Of a stretch of 17,720 nt of DNA, positions 6,752-14,639 are shown piece after piece (the stretch's first letter is position 1; every line of letters begins with the position of its first letter). The notes under the pieces are model-generated. The model was not told where the DNA came from. It ran no database searches and saw only the letters and a list, made by a program, of their open reading frames with translations. The DNA is from Phycisphaeraceae bacterium. Lineage in GTDB: Bacteria > Planctomycetota > Phycisphaerae > Phycisphaerales > Phycisphaeraceae. The stretch spans positions 1 through 17,720 of the forward strand of contig JAJDCT010000143.1 of NCBI GenBank assembly GCA_029260695.1, given 5' to 3'. The translations under genes and the position numbers were made by a program.

Positions 6752-7975
6752 TCAGGGCGTGGACGGCGTAACAGGTTTAGCCGTGCTGTGCAGCCAACCG
6801 GCCAGGTGTTGGTAAGCGGGTTTGCCGGCGACGCCATAACCATCGTCACGGGGCCCGCCGCTGTTGTAGGGGTCCCACTTGTGAAAGAAGACACCCATCG
6901 AAAGCGGATCGCCGAGTGTCGTCTCGCCGCTTGAGGCAGTGGCGGGGGGTTTGATCGTGTCGGCCCAGGCGCTGATGAACGCGGCGTAGCCCTTGGCTTG
7001 GGCCTTGTGGTCTGGCGCGACGTGATCGTTGTTGATGTAGTTCCAGGGTTTTTTAAGGGCCCAAGGCAGGCTCGGGTACCCGACCTCGGTCAGCAGGACA
7101 GGCTTGCCTTGCGTGTTAGCGTAGGTGAGCAGCCGGTGCTTGATCTCGACCCACCGGCGTTTGAGTTCATCGGCTGTAGGGTGGTCGCTGTCTTGGGCGA
7201 GGGTGGTGATGTCCCAGTACCCGCTGACACCGACCCCATCGAGTTGGTCCCAGAACGTGACCTTGTGGTAGGTGTCCCAGGTCGTGGAGTAGGTCAGTTG
7301 TCCTGCGAACCGATCGCGGCAGTGTGCGATCAGTTCCCGCCAGCGCTCTTCGTGTTCGGGTTTGTGCGTGGTCAGCAGTTCGCAGCCGACGACGAAGAAA
7401 TCGACGTTGTTTTCAATGGCGGTGTCCAGGAACAAGTCAATCACCTGTGTGTAGCTCTGCCACCAGGGCGCCCAGTGTTCGGGCTGGAGTTTGCCCCGCC
7501 ACTCGTTGCCGCGCGGGGTTGTGAAGTTGATCTGCGGCATCAGCATCGTGGTCATCCCCAACCGCTTGGCGTGACTCAGCAGCGACGCGATATCGTCCAT
7601 CGAAGGCCCCCGACCGGGCCCGTGTTCCAGGCCAACCCCCTCTCCGCTGCCATCCACCTGGAAGACCGGTGTCACGATCTGGACCGCGTTGAAACCTGCC
7701 AGTGACATCTGCTCCAACGCGTCGTGGTACAGGCCAAGCCGATCGGTGTGGTAGAGGTTGATCGCCGCGCCGATCAACTGCTTACGCCCCGGGTCCTCGT
7801 TGTCCGGGGTGTTATCGAGGGGGGCGGCCTTAGACGGGAAGGCTTCATTGCTGGACACCTCAGCGGGAAGCTGGGGATGCTGCTTTGCCGTTTCTACGGC
7901 GCGGTTGGCGATCGCTGCGCCAATGATCGCCAGCAATAACGTGCCCGCCGTGGTGTATGCCAAAGTCTTAGTCAT
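6752..7975 (-). CDS. Membrane-anchored GH113-like glycoside hydrolase
   Basis: 407 residues: an N-terminal hydrophobic anchor or signal (about 8-23), a low-complexity linker to about 65, then a TIM-barrel hydrolase. Motifs resemble the GH113 (beta-mannanase) family: GAAINLYHTD, FNAVQIVTPV, PSMDDIASLLSHAKRLGM, MPQINF, VVGCELLTT with candidate acid/base E199, and KPVLLTEVGY with candidate nucleophile E297. A C-terminal MGVFFHKWDPYNSGG and a GKPAYQHLAGW strand complete the fold. It probably cleaves a beta-linked hexosan outside the cytoplasm; substrate specificity is inference. The frame extends to a GTG at 8038, but that codon lies inside the terminator of the next gene upstream, so ATG 7975 is chosen. 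The Shine-Dalgarno is weak. No gene cluster for polysaccharide use surrounds it. Confidence 0.75.
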   Translation of the reverse strand: MTKTLAYTTAGTLLLAIIGAAIANRAVETAKQHPQLPAEVSSNEAFPSKAAPLDNTPDNEDPGRKQLIGAAINLYHTDRLGLYHDALEQMSLAGFNAVQIVTPVFQVDGSGEGVGLEHGPGRGPSMDDIASLLSHAKRLGMTTMLMPQINFTTPRGNEWRGKLQPEHWAPWWQSYTQVIDLFLDTAIENNVDFFVVGCELLTTHKPEHEERWRELIAHCRDRFAGQLTYSTTWDTYHKVTFWDQLDGVGVSGYWDITTLAQDSDHPTADELKRRWVEIKHRLLTYANTQGKPVLLTEVGYPSLPWALKKPWNYINNDHVAPDHKAQAKGYAAFISAWADTIKPPATASSGETTLGDPLSMGVFFHKWDPYNSGGPRDDGYGVAGKPAYQHLAGWLHSTAKPVTPSTP

Positions 7976-8024
7976 GATCGCCACTTTATCGGGGGCACGT
8001 TGACTTGGCGATATCGGGACGAAG

Positions 8025-8057
8025 AAAAAGCCGGGCACTGCGCTTGGCAGGCCCGGC
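8025..8057 (-). terminator. Intrinsic terminator of the 621-residue protein gene
   Basis: On the minus strand, GCCGGGC (8057-8051) pairs with GCCCGGC (8036-8030), and the stem continues as CTGC (8050-8047)/GCAG (8041-8038) with one bulged base. Five T follow (8029-8025). It lies 33 bases past the stop at 8090 and about 50 bases upstream of the GH113 start. Confidence 0.92.
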
Positions 8058-8089
8058 CGTTGGGGGTTTCTGGTTTAGCGGGTTACGGC

Positions 8090-9955
8090 TTAGAACGGTG
8101 GCGGGGGTGCGCCTTCATACTGATTCCCTGCGGGCCCGTTGGGTCCGGCTGGGCCGCCCATCATCTGAGCCTGGACATCTTTGACCGTATCGATGATGAA
8201 CTTGGTGGTCTCATTGGGTACGTAGAAACGCGCGGCGCTGCTGGTGCCCTTGATGCCCAGGCCCATCGCGATCGGTGGCAGGTCTTCTGGGGCCTCGATT
8301 TCAGGGATGCCGACGATCGTCGTCACCGGGCCGATGGCCCCGCTCACGCTGAGGTAAAACTCGGCAGCGGCACCCGGTGGGATGGCTTTTTCACGGACCT
8401 GGGCGAGTGTGTCGCCGGTACCTATCCCGTCACCGGCCTTGCCGGTCGCCAACCCCTTGGAGATCAGTTGCTGATCGAGCGTGGTGCTGGCGAGGTAGTG
8501 GCCGTCGGCCTCGGTTGCGTAACCGTTGATGTTGGTGAACATCTGCATGAGTTCGGAGGTTCGGCCCATTTGCACTGGCATTTCATCGAAAGGCATCTGT
8601 ATCTGCATGGAGTATTGGTCGATCTGCACGCCATCCAGTTGCAACGCGTTGTCGGTGTAGTTGGTCGTGTACGTCATGGCCAGATTCTGACCCTCTGTTG
8701 ACACCATGCCTGGCATCGGGATCGCCGTCCCGTTTAGGCCTGTGAGGTATTCTTTGGTCTGTGTCAGGTAGGCGGCACTGTCCTGGACGTTGTAGGTCTG
8801 GAGCACGTTCAAGGCACCGGTGCCCGTCATCAGAGCGTTGGGGTCGGGGGTATAGAATACACCTGCGTACTGCTGGATCTGCTTGACCAGTGGCATGGCC
8901 TTGCGGTACATCTCGGCCTGGACGTTGTCTTCGGGCAGCGCCGCTATAGCGGCTTCGAACAGGTCGCTGAAAGCCAGCGCCTTGGCGTCGTACGCGCCGG
9001 CGACGATGTACTGACCCTTGGGCAGCCGAGCCAGGATCGACGACGTCCCGCTGCCGTTACCCGGCAGGTACTTCATCACAGGGGAGTCGGGCTTGAATTG
9101 GATCGCGTCAGTGATCCCGATCCCGTGCTCGCTGATATCTAGTGCGATCACCACGCCCTCGGAACTATTTACGATGGACTTACCCGCGGTCGCGTACATC
9201 GCCATCATCGCCTTGAACGTTTCAAAGCTAGACGCATCCATAAGCCCTAGCTGAGCTAACGGTTCTACGCTCGCCAGCAACTCAGCGACCCCATCGTCGA
9301 TCTTGTTGACCAGCGTCGGCGCTAGCGCTTCAAGATCAACATAGACAGCCGCGTCGCAGCTGCTGAGGTAGTGTTGCCCCAGTTCTCCGACCCGGCCACC
9401 GATTGCGCTGACATCGCCGCCGGCGGTGTAGTTGATGACGGCCTGCTCGCTGTTGCCAAGGATGGCGTACCCGCCGGATTCCCTAGCGAAGCCCGCTTGT
9501 CCGTCGGGTAGCGATACCGCGGTCACGCCATCATCGGCTGGGGCCGCCCCCTCTGCCTGGAAGCTGGAGATGAACGCCGGGTAGTCGGTCACGGGGAGCA
9601 CCATGAGGAAGTCCGGCTCCACATCGTTCTGGATCGCCGTGGCCAGGTCCTGGATCACGAACAGCGCAGCGCCTGTGTCGTCCAGCCCGTCGCCGATGCC
9701 GAACTCTGCCTTGAACGCGCCCAACGCGTCGGCCAACTCGTCCTCTTCCAGACTCAGCGTCTGGTTGAGCATCGACAGCTTGCCGCTGAGTTGGGACATA
9801 CTCGGGACGATGACCACCAGTTGAGCGCCCTGCGGTGCCTGTGATAGCGCGGCGGGGACCTCGGCGTTGACTACTTGCACAACTGCGACGGCGGCGACCG
9901 AAGCCACCACTGCCCACGATTTGATTCTTCGAGCCATTGTTCGGATCTGTTGCAT
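8090..9955 (-). CDS. Secreted protein of unknown function, 621 residues
   Basis: A clear Sec signal peptide is seen: basic MQQIRTMARRIK, a hydrophobic core to about 29, and cleavage after VNA (31). The mature part has repeated two-layer patterns of short strands and helices (for example QLVVIVPSMSQL, FLMVLPVTDYPAFISSF, YAILGNSEQAVINY). These recall DUF3352-like secreted proteins, but I do not recognise a defined family or catalytic motif. The C-terminus is Gly/Pro/Asn-rich and ends GAPPPPF. The start is decided by AAGGAG eight bases before ATG 9955; the open frame continues to 10045 without such a site. Cysteine is almost absent from the mature protein. Likely location is the periplasm or outside the cell. 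Confidence 0.7.
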   Translation of the reverse strand: MQQIRTMARRIKSWAVVASVAAVAVVQVVNAEVPAALSQAPQGAQLVVIVPSMSQLSGKLSMLNQTLSLEEDELADALGAFKAEFGIGDGLDDTGAALFVIQDLATAIQNDVEPDFLMVLPVTDYPAFISSFQAEGAAPADDGVTAVSLPDGQAGFARESGGYAILGNSEQAVINYTAGGDVSAIGGRVGELGQHYLSSCDAAVYVDLEALAPTLVNKIDDGVAELLASVEPLAQLGLMDASSFETFKAMMAMYATAGKSIVNSSEGVVIALDISEHGIGITDAIQFKPDSPVMKYLPGNGSGTSSILARLPKGQYIVAGAYDAKALAFSDLFEAAIAALPEDNVQAEMYRKAMPLVKQIQQYAGVFYTPDPNALMTGTGALNVLQTYNVQDSAAYLTQTKEYLTGLNGTAIPMPGMVSTEGQNLAMTYTTNYTDNALQLDGVQIDQYSMQIQMPFDEMPVQMGRTSELMQMFTNINGYATEADGHYLASTTLDQQLISKGLATGKAGDGIGTGDTLAQVREKAIPPGAAAEFYLSVSGAIGPVTTIVGIPEIEAPEDLPPIAMGLGIKGTSSAARFYVPNETTKFIIDTVKDVQAQMMGGPAGPNGPAGNQYEGAPPPPF

Positions 9956-10197
9956 GATTAACTCCTTGCGAATCCGGTTTTGATTGACGGTTGGAATTCC
10001 CCTGATGCGGTTCTTGAGCGTACCTGCGATTGGGATTGGCGACAAACCTTACGGATGGTCCCATACTCCCCCCGGATGCACCCCTGACACCCCCCGGAGT
10101 TCCCCCGGAGTTCCCCAAGGCTCCCCCCCGGACACCCTGCGAGGCCGCGATCATTCTACCCGTTCTCTGTGTCCCATTTAGGCTAAAATGGTCCACC
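9956..10197. promoter_or_regulatory. Divergent promoter region with C-rich direct repeats
   Basis: This gap separates the divergent 621-residue-protein and mnmA genes. Between about 10066 and 10133 it is C-rich, with the 11-base direct repeat CCCCCGGAGTT twice in tandem. On the minus strand this gives at least six runs of four or more G, a strong G-quadruplex pattern that would lie 110-180 bases upstream of the minus-strand gene's start. The plus-strand frame stays open through it by chance and would prefix MnmA with a Pro-rich stretch, which is not believed. Confidence 0.55.
10184..10189 (+). promoter_or_regulatory. Candidate -10 box for a leaderless mnmA mRNA
   Basis: TAAAAT lies eight bases before the mnmA ATG at 10198, with no Shine-Dalgarno between. 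Initiation 7-9 bases after the box would start the transcript at or next to the ATG. The -35 region is poorly conserved (TTCTCT at 10163-10168, 15-base spacing). Confidence 0.4.
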
Positions 10198-11493
10198 ATG
10201 AGCCCGGGAAAGGGAAAAAAAGTGGTCGTCGCTATGTCTGGCGGCGTGGACAGCTCCGTCGCCGCGGCTTTGTTGCTCAAACAAGGTTACGAGGTCGTCG
10301 GGTGTTTCATGCGCCTGGGCAGCGATAATGAGGCCGAGGCCGCCGACGGGTATGACAACCTACGCGACGAGGGGTGCGAAAGTTCGGGGATCGGGGATCG
10401 GGGTTCGGGTATCGGCAAGACAAGAGCCCCGAAGAGCCCAAACCCTTCTTCCGATACCCGCCACACGAACCCCGCCACCGCCAAACCTCACCATCAGGGC
10501 TGCTGCTCGGTCAACGACGCCTCGGACGCCCGGCTGGTGGCCGCGATGCTGGACGTGCCATTTTATGTACTGAACTTCAAGAAAGACTTCGGCCGGATCA
10601 TTGATTACTTCGTCGACGAGTACAACGCCGGCCGTACGCCCAACCCCTGCGTCCGCTGCAACGACTGGCTGAAGTTCGGCAAGCTCCACGACTACGCCCG
10701 CTCCATCGACGCCGACTACATCGCAAGCGGACACTACGCACGGATCGAACGCCCCGGCAGCCCCGCAAGCCCCGGCAGCCCCGCAAGCCCCGGCAACCCC
10801 GGCAACACGGCCGACAAGACCGATGGTCAGGCAAGGCTGCTCCGCGGGCTCGATGCCGACAAAGACCAGAGCTACGTCCTATTTGGCAGCCCACGAGACC
10901 GGCTCGACGAGATGCTGCTCCCGATCGGGGGTATGCATAAATCCCAGGTCCGCCAACTCGCAAGGGACATGAACCTGCTCGTGGGCGACAAGCCCGACAG
11001 CCAGGAGATCTGCTTCGTCCCCGACAACGACTACGCCCGTCTGGTTGAGCGCCGAAGCCCCGACGACGTGGTGCAAGGCGATATCGTTAACCGTGAAGGC
11101 GACGTCATCGGCCAACACCCCGGGCATCAGCACTTCACGATAGGACAGCGGCGGGGGGTCGGTGTCGCGTTTGGTTATCCGATCTACGTCACCGGCCGAG
11201 ACCCAGAGACCAACACCGTTACCGTTGGCGGCAAGGACGATCTGCTGGCGGATGGCCTGGTCGCGTCGCAGACAAACTGGCTGACCGACGATGTACCTAC
11301 CGATTGGCGGGCCTGCGGTGTGAAGGTCCGGTACAACAGCCCACCGACTTCGGGGCGTTTCCGCGTGACGGAGCCTGGCCTGTTGCAGGTGCGATTTGAC
11401 CAGCCGGTCAGTGCCGTCACACCCGGGCAGGCGGTCGTCTGCTATGAAGGGGACCGGGTACTCGGCGGCGGCTGGATCGACCGGGCGACCTAA
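10198..11493 (+). CDS. mnmA: tRNA-specific 2-thiouridylase MnmA
   Basis: 431 residues, longer than the usual 360-380. MnmA adds sulfur to the wobble uridine (U34) of Lys, Glu and Gln tRNAs, using ATP and a persulfide relay. The PP-loop SGGVDSS is at 14-20. The two active cysteines are C154 in NPCVRCN and C272 in SQEICFV. GHYAR and DKDQSYVLF are also typical. Two low-complexity inserts explain the extra length: about residues 62-100, made by a heptad repeat and inverted repeat, and about 184-204, a PGSPAS tandem repeat. Both fall where family members vary and leave the motifs intact. ATG 10198 places the PP-loop at the normal distance from the N-terminus. murB follows 124 bases downstream on the same strand. 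Confidence 0.95.
   Translation: MSPGKGKKVVVAMSGGVDSSVAAALLLKQGYEVVGCFMRLGSDNEAEAADGYDNLRDEGCESSGIGDRGSGIGKTRAPKSPNPSSDTRHTNPATAKPHHQGCCSVNDASDARLVAAMLDVPFYVLNFKKDFGRIIDYFVDEYNAGRTPNPCVRCNDWLKFGKLHDYARSIDADYIASGHYARIERPGSPASPGSPASPGNPGNTADKTDGQARLLRGLDADKDQSYVLFGSPRDRLDEMLLPIGGMHKSQVRQLARDMNLLVGDKPDSQEICFVPDNDYARLVERRSPDDVVQGDIVNREGDVIGQHPGHQHFTIGQRRGVGVAFGYPIYVTGRDPETNTVTVGGKDDLLADGLVASQTNWLTDDVPTDWRACGVKVRYNSPPTSGRFRVTEPGLLQVRFDQPVSAVTPGQAVVCYEGDRVLGGGWIDRAT
10384..10473 (+). repeat. TCGGGGA heptad array plus inverted repeat inside mnmA
   Basis: Four heptads in a row (TCGGGGA, TCGGGGA, TCGGGGT, TCGGGTA; 10384-10411) run into an inverted repeat. GGGGTTCGGGTATCGG (10400-10415) pairs with CCGATACCCG (10451-10460) and GAACCCC (10467-10473), with six unpaired bases between the two right-arm blocks. 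The G-tracts also fit a G-quadruplex pattern in the mRNA. The unit is in frame and codes for GIGDRGSGIG and a Pro/Ser-rich tail. It shares the TCGGGTA heptad with the island at 1076-1089. Confidence 0.75.
10751..10805 (+). repeat. 18-bp tandem repeat inside mnmA
   Basis: The 18-base unit GCCCCGGCAGCCCCGCAA occurs twice exactly (10751-10768, 10769-10786). Shorter degenerate copies GCCCCGGCAA and CCCCGGCAAC follow. It codes for PGSPAS repeats in an expected loop of MnmA between GHYARIE and ARLLRGLDADKD, and the unit length keeps the frame if copy number changes. Confidence 0.85.
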
Positions 11494-11617
11494 GCGGAAG
11501 CCCACCCGCGACATCCGATTCGCGGACACCGGCCCGGATCGACGATACACTCAACATTCGGGGTTCGGACGATGGGACCGACCCCCGGTCCCCCGGCCCG
11601 GACCGGACCCCCAAGCT

Positions 11618-12616
11618 GTGGAGCGGGCATTGGCATCAGGCGAAACGAACACGACACACTCCCCCGAACAACTCACGGCCCTGCTTGGTGACTTAGGTAT
11701 CCGCCACGAGACGGACGTCCCGATCGGCGCGGAGATGACTTGGTACGGGGTCGGCGGCCGGGCTCAGGTGCTGGCACATCCCGCGGGTGTGGCGCAGCTC
11801 TCGGCTCTGGCGGCACGCTGCCACGAGCAGGGCTTCCCCGTCTTTGTCCTGGGCAGCGGCGCGAACCTGCTTATCAAAGATGAAGGCGTCTATGGCGTGG
11901 TACTCAAGCTGGACGACCCGTCGTTCAGCCAGTTCAAGATCGAAGGCACGAAGATCACCGTGGGTGCTGGCATGGACCTGTTCAAGCTGGTGCTCGAGTG
12001 CGCCAAGGCCGGGTTGGCCGGACTCGCTCATGTCGCGGGGATCCCCGCCAGTGTCGGCGGAGCGATCCGCATGAACGCCGGCGGCGCGTTTGGTGATATC
12101 GGGTCCACCGTCCACAAGGTCCAGGTCATGGCAGACAACGGCCAGGTCTACAGCCGCGACCGCGACGACCTGGTCTTCGGCTACCGGACCACCAATATCG
12201 TCGCGCCCTACATCCTCGACGTCGAGTTCGATATGGACGAAGCCGATCCCCAAGACATCGCCAGAAGGGTCAAGGAGATCTTTCTCTACAAGAAAAGCAC
12301 CCAGCCGATGGCGGAGAACTCAGCCGGCTGCGCGTTTAAAAACCCAAGCGTTGTTGTCCCCGGCCACGAAACACAGGACGACGACGGGCCGGCACCACCG
12401 ACCCAGCGCGTCTCCGCCGGCAAACTCATCGACCAAGCGGGTCTCAAGGGGTACCGCATCGGCGGCGCCGAAGTCTCTCAACGCCACGCTAACTTTATCT
12501 TCACCCACCCAGGCTGCACGGCCGCTGATGTCCTGGCACTCATGGACCACATCCAGCAGACCGTCCTTGACCACAGCGGCACCGCGCTGCAACGCGAAGT
12601 CGTCGTCTGGCCTTGA
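11618..12616 (+). CDS. murB: UDP-N-acetylenolpyruvoylglucosamine reductase MurB
   Basis: 332 residues from the GTG chosen here. This FAD enzyme reduces UDP-GlcNAc-enolpyruvate to UDP-MurNAc with NADPH in the cytoplasm, committing material to peptidoglycan. The FAD domain shows GVGGRAQ, VLGSGANLLI and AGIPASVGGAIRMNAGG. The substrate domain shows FGYRTTNI (R190), NSAGCAFKNP and the C-terminal REVVVWP (E327). In the SAG[S/C].FKNP motif the proton-donor serine of E. coli MurB is cysteine here (C238). The start is uncertain: the frame is open back into mnmA (to 11396) with no ATG between the mnmA stop and the conserved domain. GTG 11618 and TTG 11630 are the only credible codons found, and no strong Shine-Dalgarno is seen. 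Its presence implies peptidoglycan synthesis, consistent with the lysozyme gene. Confidence 0.93.
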   Translation: MERALASGETNTTHSPEQLTALLGDLGIRHETDVPIGAEMTWYGVGGRAQVLAHPAGVAQLSALAARCHEQGFPVFVLGSGANLLIKDEGVYGVVLKLDDPSFSQFKIEGTKITVGAGMDLFKLVLECAKAGLAGLAHVAGIPASVGGAIRMNAGGAFGDIGSTVHKVQVMADNGQVYSRDRDDLVFGYRTTNIVAPYILDVEFDMDEADPQDIARRVKEIFLYKKSTQPMAENSAGCAFKNPSVVVPGHETQDDDGPAPPTQRVSAGKLIDQAGLKGYRIGGAEVSQRHANFIFTHPGCTAADVLALMDHIQQTVLDHSGTALQREVVVWP

Positions 12617-12657
12617 GCCGACGACACAAGAAATCAAGACCCGGCCCAGACGGCAGA

Positions 12658-14085
12658 TTACTCAGGCGCTTCCAACAGCAGGTGCAGGACGTTGTCGCTG
12701 AACGCAGGGTCTTTGGTCATGCCCAGGTGATCGTTGAAGAGGAAGGTCGTACTGTCCCAGCGGATCGGTGAGACCAGCATCGGGTGCCATTCGCCGCCGA
12801 CGCGTTCGTCCATCAGCGCGCTGCTGCGTAGCACGGTGCCGTCGCCCGGGCGTTCTTCCTCGGTATCGATCTTCCCGTCTGGTTTTACCGAGAGGACGGC
12901 GACGGTCGGCACTGAGTCGCCGGCAAACAGGTGGATCGTCTTGCCGCTGGGTGGTTGGGCAGGCACATCGAGCGCCTGGGCGAACAGCCTTGCACGGTTC
13001 AGGCACTTGGCCTGGTGGTTGAGTGCGATCTTTCGGCGGTCTTCCACCTGTTGGACGTCGGGCAACAGGACACGCAGCATCTTGTCTTGATCGGGATCGG
13101 CCAGGCCCCACCCCATCCTTTCCCAAAGCTTCGGGTCGTACAGGTCCGGGATCGGATCGCCGGTTTCGGTGTCTCGTAAAGCGCCGTGTCGGCCGCGGGG
13201 CAGGAGCTGATAGACCGATGGCATCGTCCCCATCAGCGAGGATTCATACGAAGGGAGGGTCGGTGCAAAATGAGCGCCTTGGACAAGCTGTTCTAGCGCC
13301 TTGGCGGAGCCCGCGCTTGGCGTGCCGACCAATACCAGTCGACGGACATACTCCGTGCCGGCCCAGGTAACCTCGGGCTCACCGCCGTCTGCAGGGAGGT
13401 CCGCTCCGCCGTAACGCATGAAGTACCTTGCGACCAGGCCCCCCATCGAATGCGCCACAATGTCGAACGTCACGTCGGCGTCTTCTACCCCGTAGCGTTC
13501 CTTGTATTGCTGTTGAACATAGGCTCGTTTCTCTTTGATAAACGCGTGTAGTCGCTTGGCGTTTTCGACGTTATCGCGTCGCCAGTCGTAATCGAACTGG
13601 AAGCAAGTAAAGTGGCCCGGCCCGTAGTCGATCGCGCCGGACATGCCAAGCGGCTCGTCGCGGTATCCCCCGACGCCGAGCGTGCCGAGGATGTTGACGT
13701 AGGCGTTTAGTTCTACTGGCAGGCCAAGCAGCGTTACTTTCAGCCGCTCCAGCGCGCCGTTGGAAATAGTTGTGTCGGTCAGCTCCGCGAGGGTCTTGCC
13801 CTCGGCCATCGGTAGCGCCAACAGCCGTGCGCCATCGGGCTTGTTGGGGTTGGCGTACCCGTCCGAGAACGCGCCCCAGACGATCCGGCCGGTGTCTTGC
13901 TCGATGAGCTTGGAACCCAGGATGCCGGGGATCACGATCACCGGGTGACGCATCGGGCTGTGGTGCTGTGCGGCACGGTCATAGAGTTCGCCGAGCTCCG
14001 GGCCCTGATCGACCGAAGCACAACCCCCAGTCAATATCAGAGCCATCGCGGTGAGGGTTAATCGTGTCCACGGGCGTCTTTGCAT
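12658..14085 (-). CDS. LCAT-like alpha/beta-hydrolase lipoprotein (probable lipase or acyltransferase)
   Basis: 475 residues. A lipoprotein signal peptide ends LTGGC with lipidation cysteine C22, so the protein is probably membrane-tethered in the periplasm. The hydrolase domain opens with HPVIVIPGILGSKL, the oxyanion-region motif of LCAT/PDAT-type enzymes, and continues CFQFDYDWRRDN. The nucleophile is S213 in AHSMGG. The likely triad partners are D415 in GDGTVLRSS and H453 in NDHLGM. Substrates could be phospholipids, glycerides or other esters; this cannot be settled from sequence. The frame is open to 14565, across the opposite-strand rpsU gene, but ATG 14085 gives the signal peptide directly and is preferred despite no clear Shine-Dalgarno. 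It is convergent with murB, with only 41 bases between stops and no obvious terminator. Confidence 0.85.
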   Translation of the reverse strand: MQRRPWTRLTLTAMALILTGGCASVDQGPELGELYDRAAQHHSPMRHPVIVIPGILGSKLIEQDTGRIVWGAFSDGYANPNKPDGARLLALPMAEGKTLAELTDTTISNGALERLKVTLLGLPVELNAYVNILGTLGVGGYRDEPLGMSGAIDYGPGHFTCFQFDYDWRRDNVENAKRLHAFIKEKRAYVQQQYKERYGVEDADVTFDIVAHSMGGLVARYFMRYGGADLPADGGEPEVTWAGTEYVRRLVLVGTPSAGSAKALEQLVQGAHFAPTLPSYESSLMGTMPSVYQLLPRGRHGALRDTETGDPIPDLYDPKLWERMGWGLADPDQDKMLRVLLPDVQQVEDRRKIALNHQAKCLNRARLFAQALDVPAQPPSGKTIHLFAGDSVPTVAVLSVKPDGKIDTEEERPGDGTVLRSSALMDERVGGEWHPMLVSPIRWDSTTFLFNDHLGMTKDPAFSDNVLHLLLEAPE

Positions 14086-14388
14086 GGGGGAAATCCAGAT
14101 GTCACGTCGGGTTTGGTTTGGCTTTAGTGTAAGGATACTGGCGGTAGCAGCTAAAGGCACCCGATAGGGCATGGAACCTGGTTTACCCGGACAAAACCGT
14201 GGGGCGGGTCGTAAGGGTTTGTTACATAGAGTGTTACCCCAGTATGTGATACGCCCCCGCAGGGTCACGTAAAGCCTCCTTCTGTGTGGGGTTGCATCTT
14301 GGGCGGGGGTTTGCAAGAATACGCGACTCAAACCGGCCCGACCCCCGATCAACCTGGGCCAACGTAAGGCACGAAAGGCGATTAGATT
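14086..14388. promoter_or_regulatory. Divergent promoter region, lipase / rpsU
   Basis: This 303-base gap holds no gene I can support. It should contain both outward promoters. For rpsU, TTGCAT (14292-14297) and AAGAAT (14315-14320) are spaced 17 bases apart, a weak candidate. For the lipase, TTACACT on the minus strand about 40-50 bases before its start is a possible -10 element. Neither has a good partner box. Confidence 0.3.
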
Positions 14389-14607
14389 ATGGCGATACGG
14401 ATCAAGGCACGCAGCGGCGAATCGGCTGAGCAGATGATGCGCCGATTTAAGAAACTGTGCGAAAAAGAAGGCCTGACCAAAGACATCAAGCGTCGGGCGT
14501 ATTACGAGAAGCCCAGCGAGCGCAAGCAGCGGGCGATGCGTAAGAGCATCAAACGAGTCCAACAACTAAGCCAAGGCCCCGTGGTTCCACGCCGCCCTAG
14601 CCGATAG
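14389..14607 (+). CDS. rpsU: 30S ribosomal protein bS21
   Basis: 72 residues, very basic, the usual length for the family. bS21 sits on the 30S platform next to the anti-Shine-Dalgarno end of 16S rRNA and helps initiation. Typical sequence is visible: the N-terminal strand MAIRIKARSGESAEQMMRRF, then KKLCEKEGLTKDIKRRAYYE and KPSERKQR with a Lys/Arg-rich tail ending VVPRRPSR. AAAGG lies about ten bases before the ATG. A terminator with nine T follows at once, so it can be a single-gene unit. Confidence 0.96.
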   Translation: MAIRIKARSGESAEQMMRRFKKLCEKEGLTKDIKRRAYYEKPSERKQRAMRKSIKRVQQLSQGPVVPRRPSR

Positions 14608-14624
14608 GTGGGGCGTTTTTTTTT
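14590..14624 (+). terminator. Intrinsic terminator of rpsU
   Basis: GC-rich sequence around the stop codon (CGCC near 14590-14594 with GGCG ending at 14615) can form an imperfect stem, and nine T follow directly (14616-14624). An alternative small stem GGGGC/GCCCC (14610-14614/14625-14629) would put the T-run in its loop. The stop codon lies inside the larger hairpin. Confidence 0.65.
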
Positions 14625-14639
14625 GCCCCTCACGGGCCC

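Noticed and set aside
7976..8038. GTG-initiated N-terminal extension of the GH113-like protein
   Set aside because: The GTG and first codons lie inside the intrinsic terminator of the upstream gene; ATG 7975 gives a normal signal anchor.
10030..10197. Pro-rich 56-residue extension of MnmA
   Set aside because: It is encoded by a C-rich intergenic repeat and would push the PP-loop far from the N-terminus; a -10-like box lies just before ATG 10198.
14086..14565. 160-residue N-terminal extension of the lipase
   Set aside because: It is antisense to rpsU and the promoter region and would bury the lipoprotein signal peptide.
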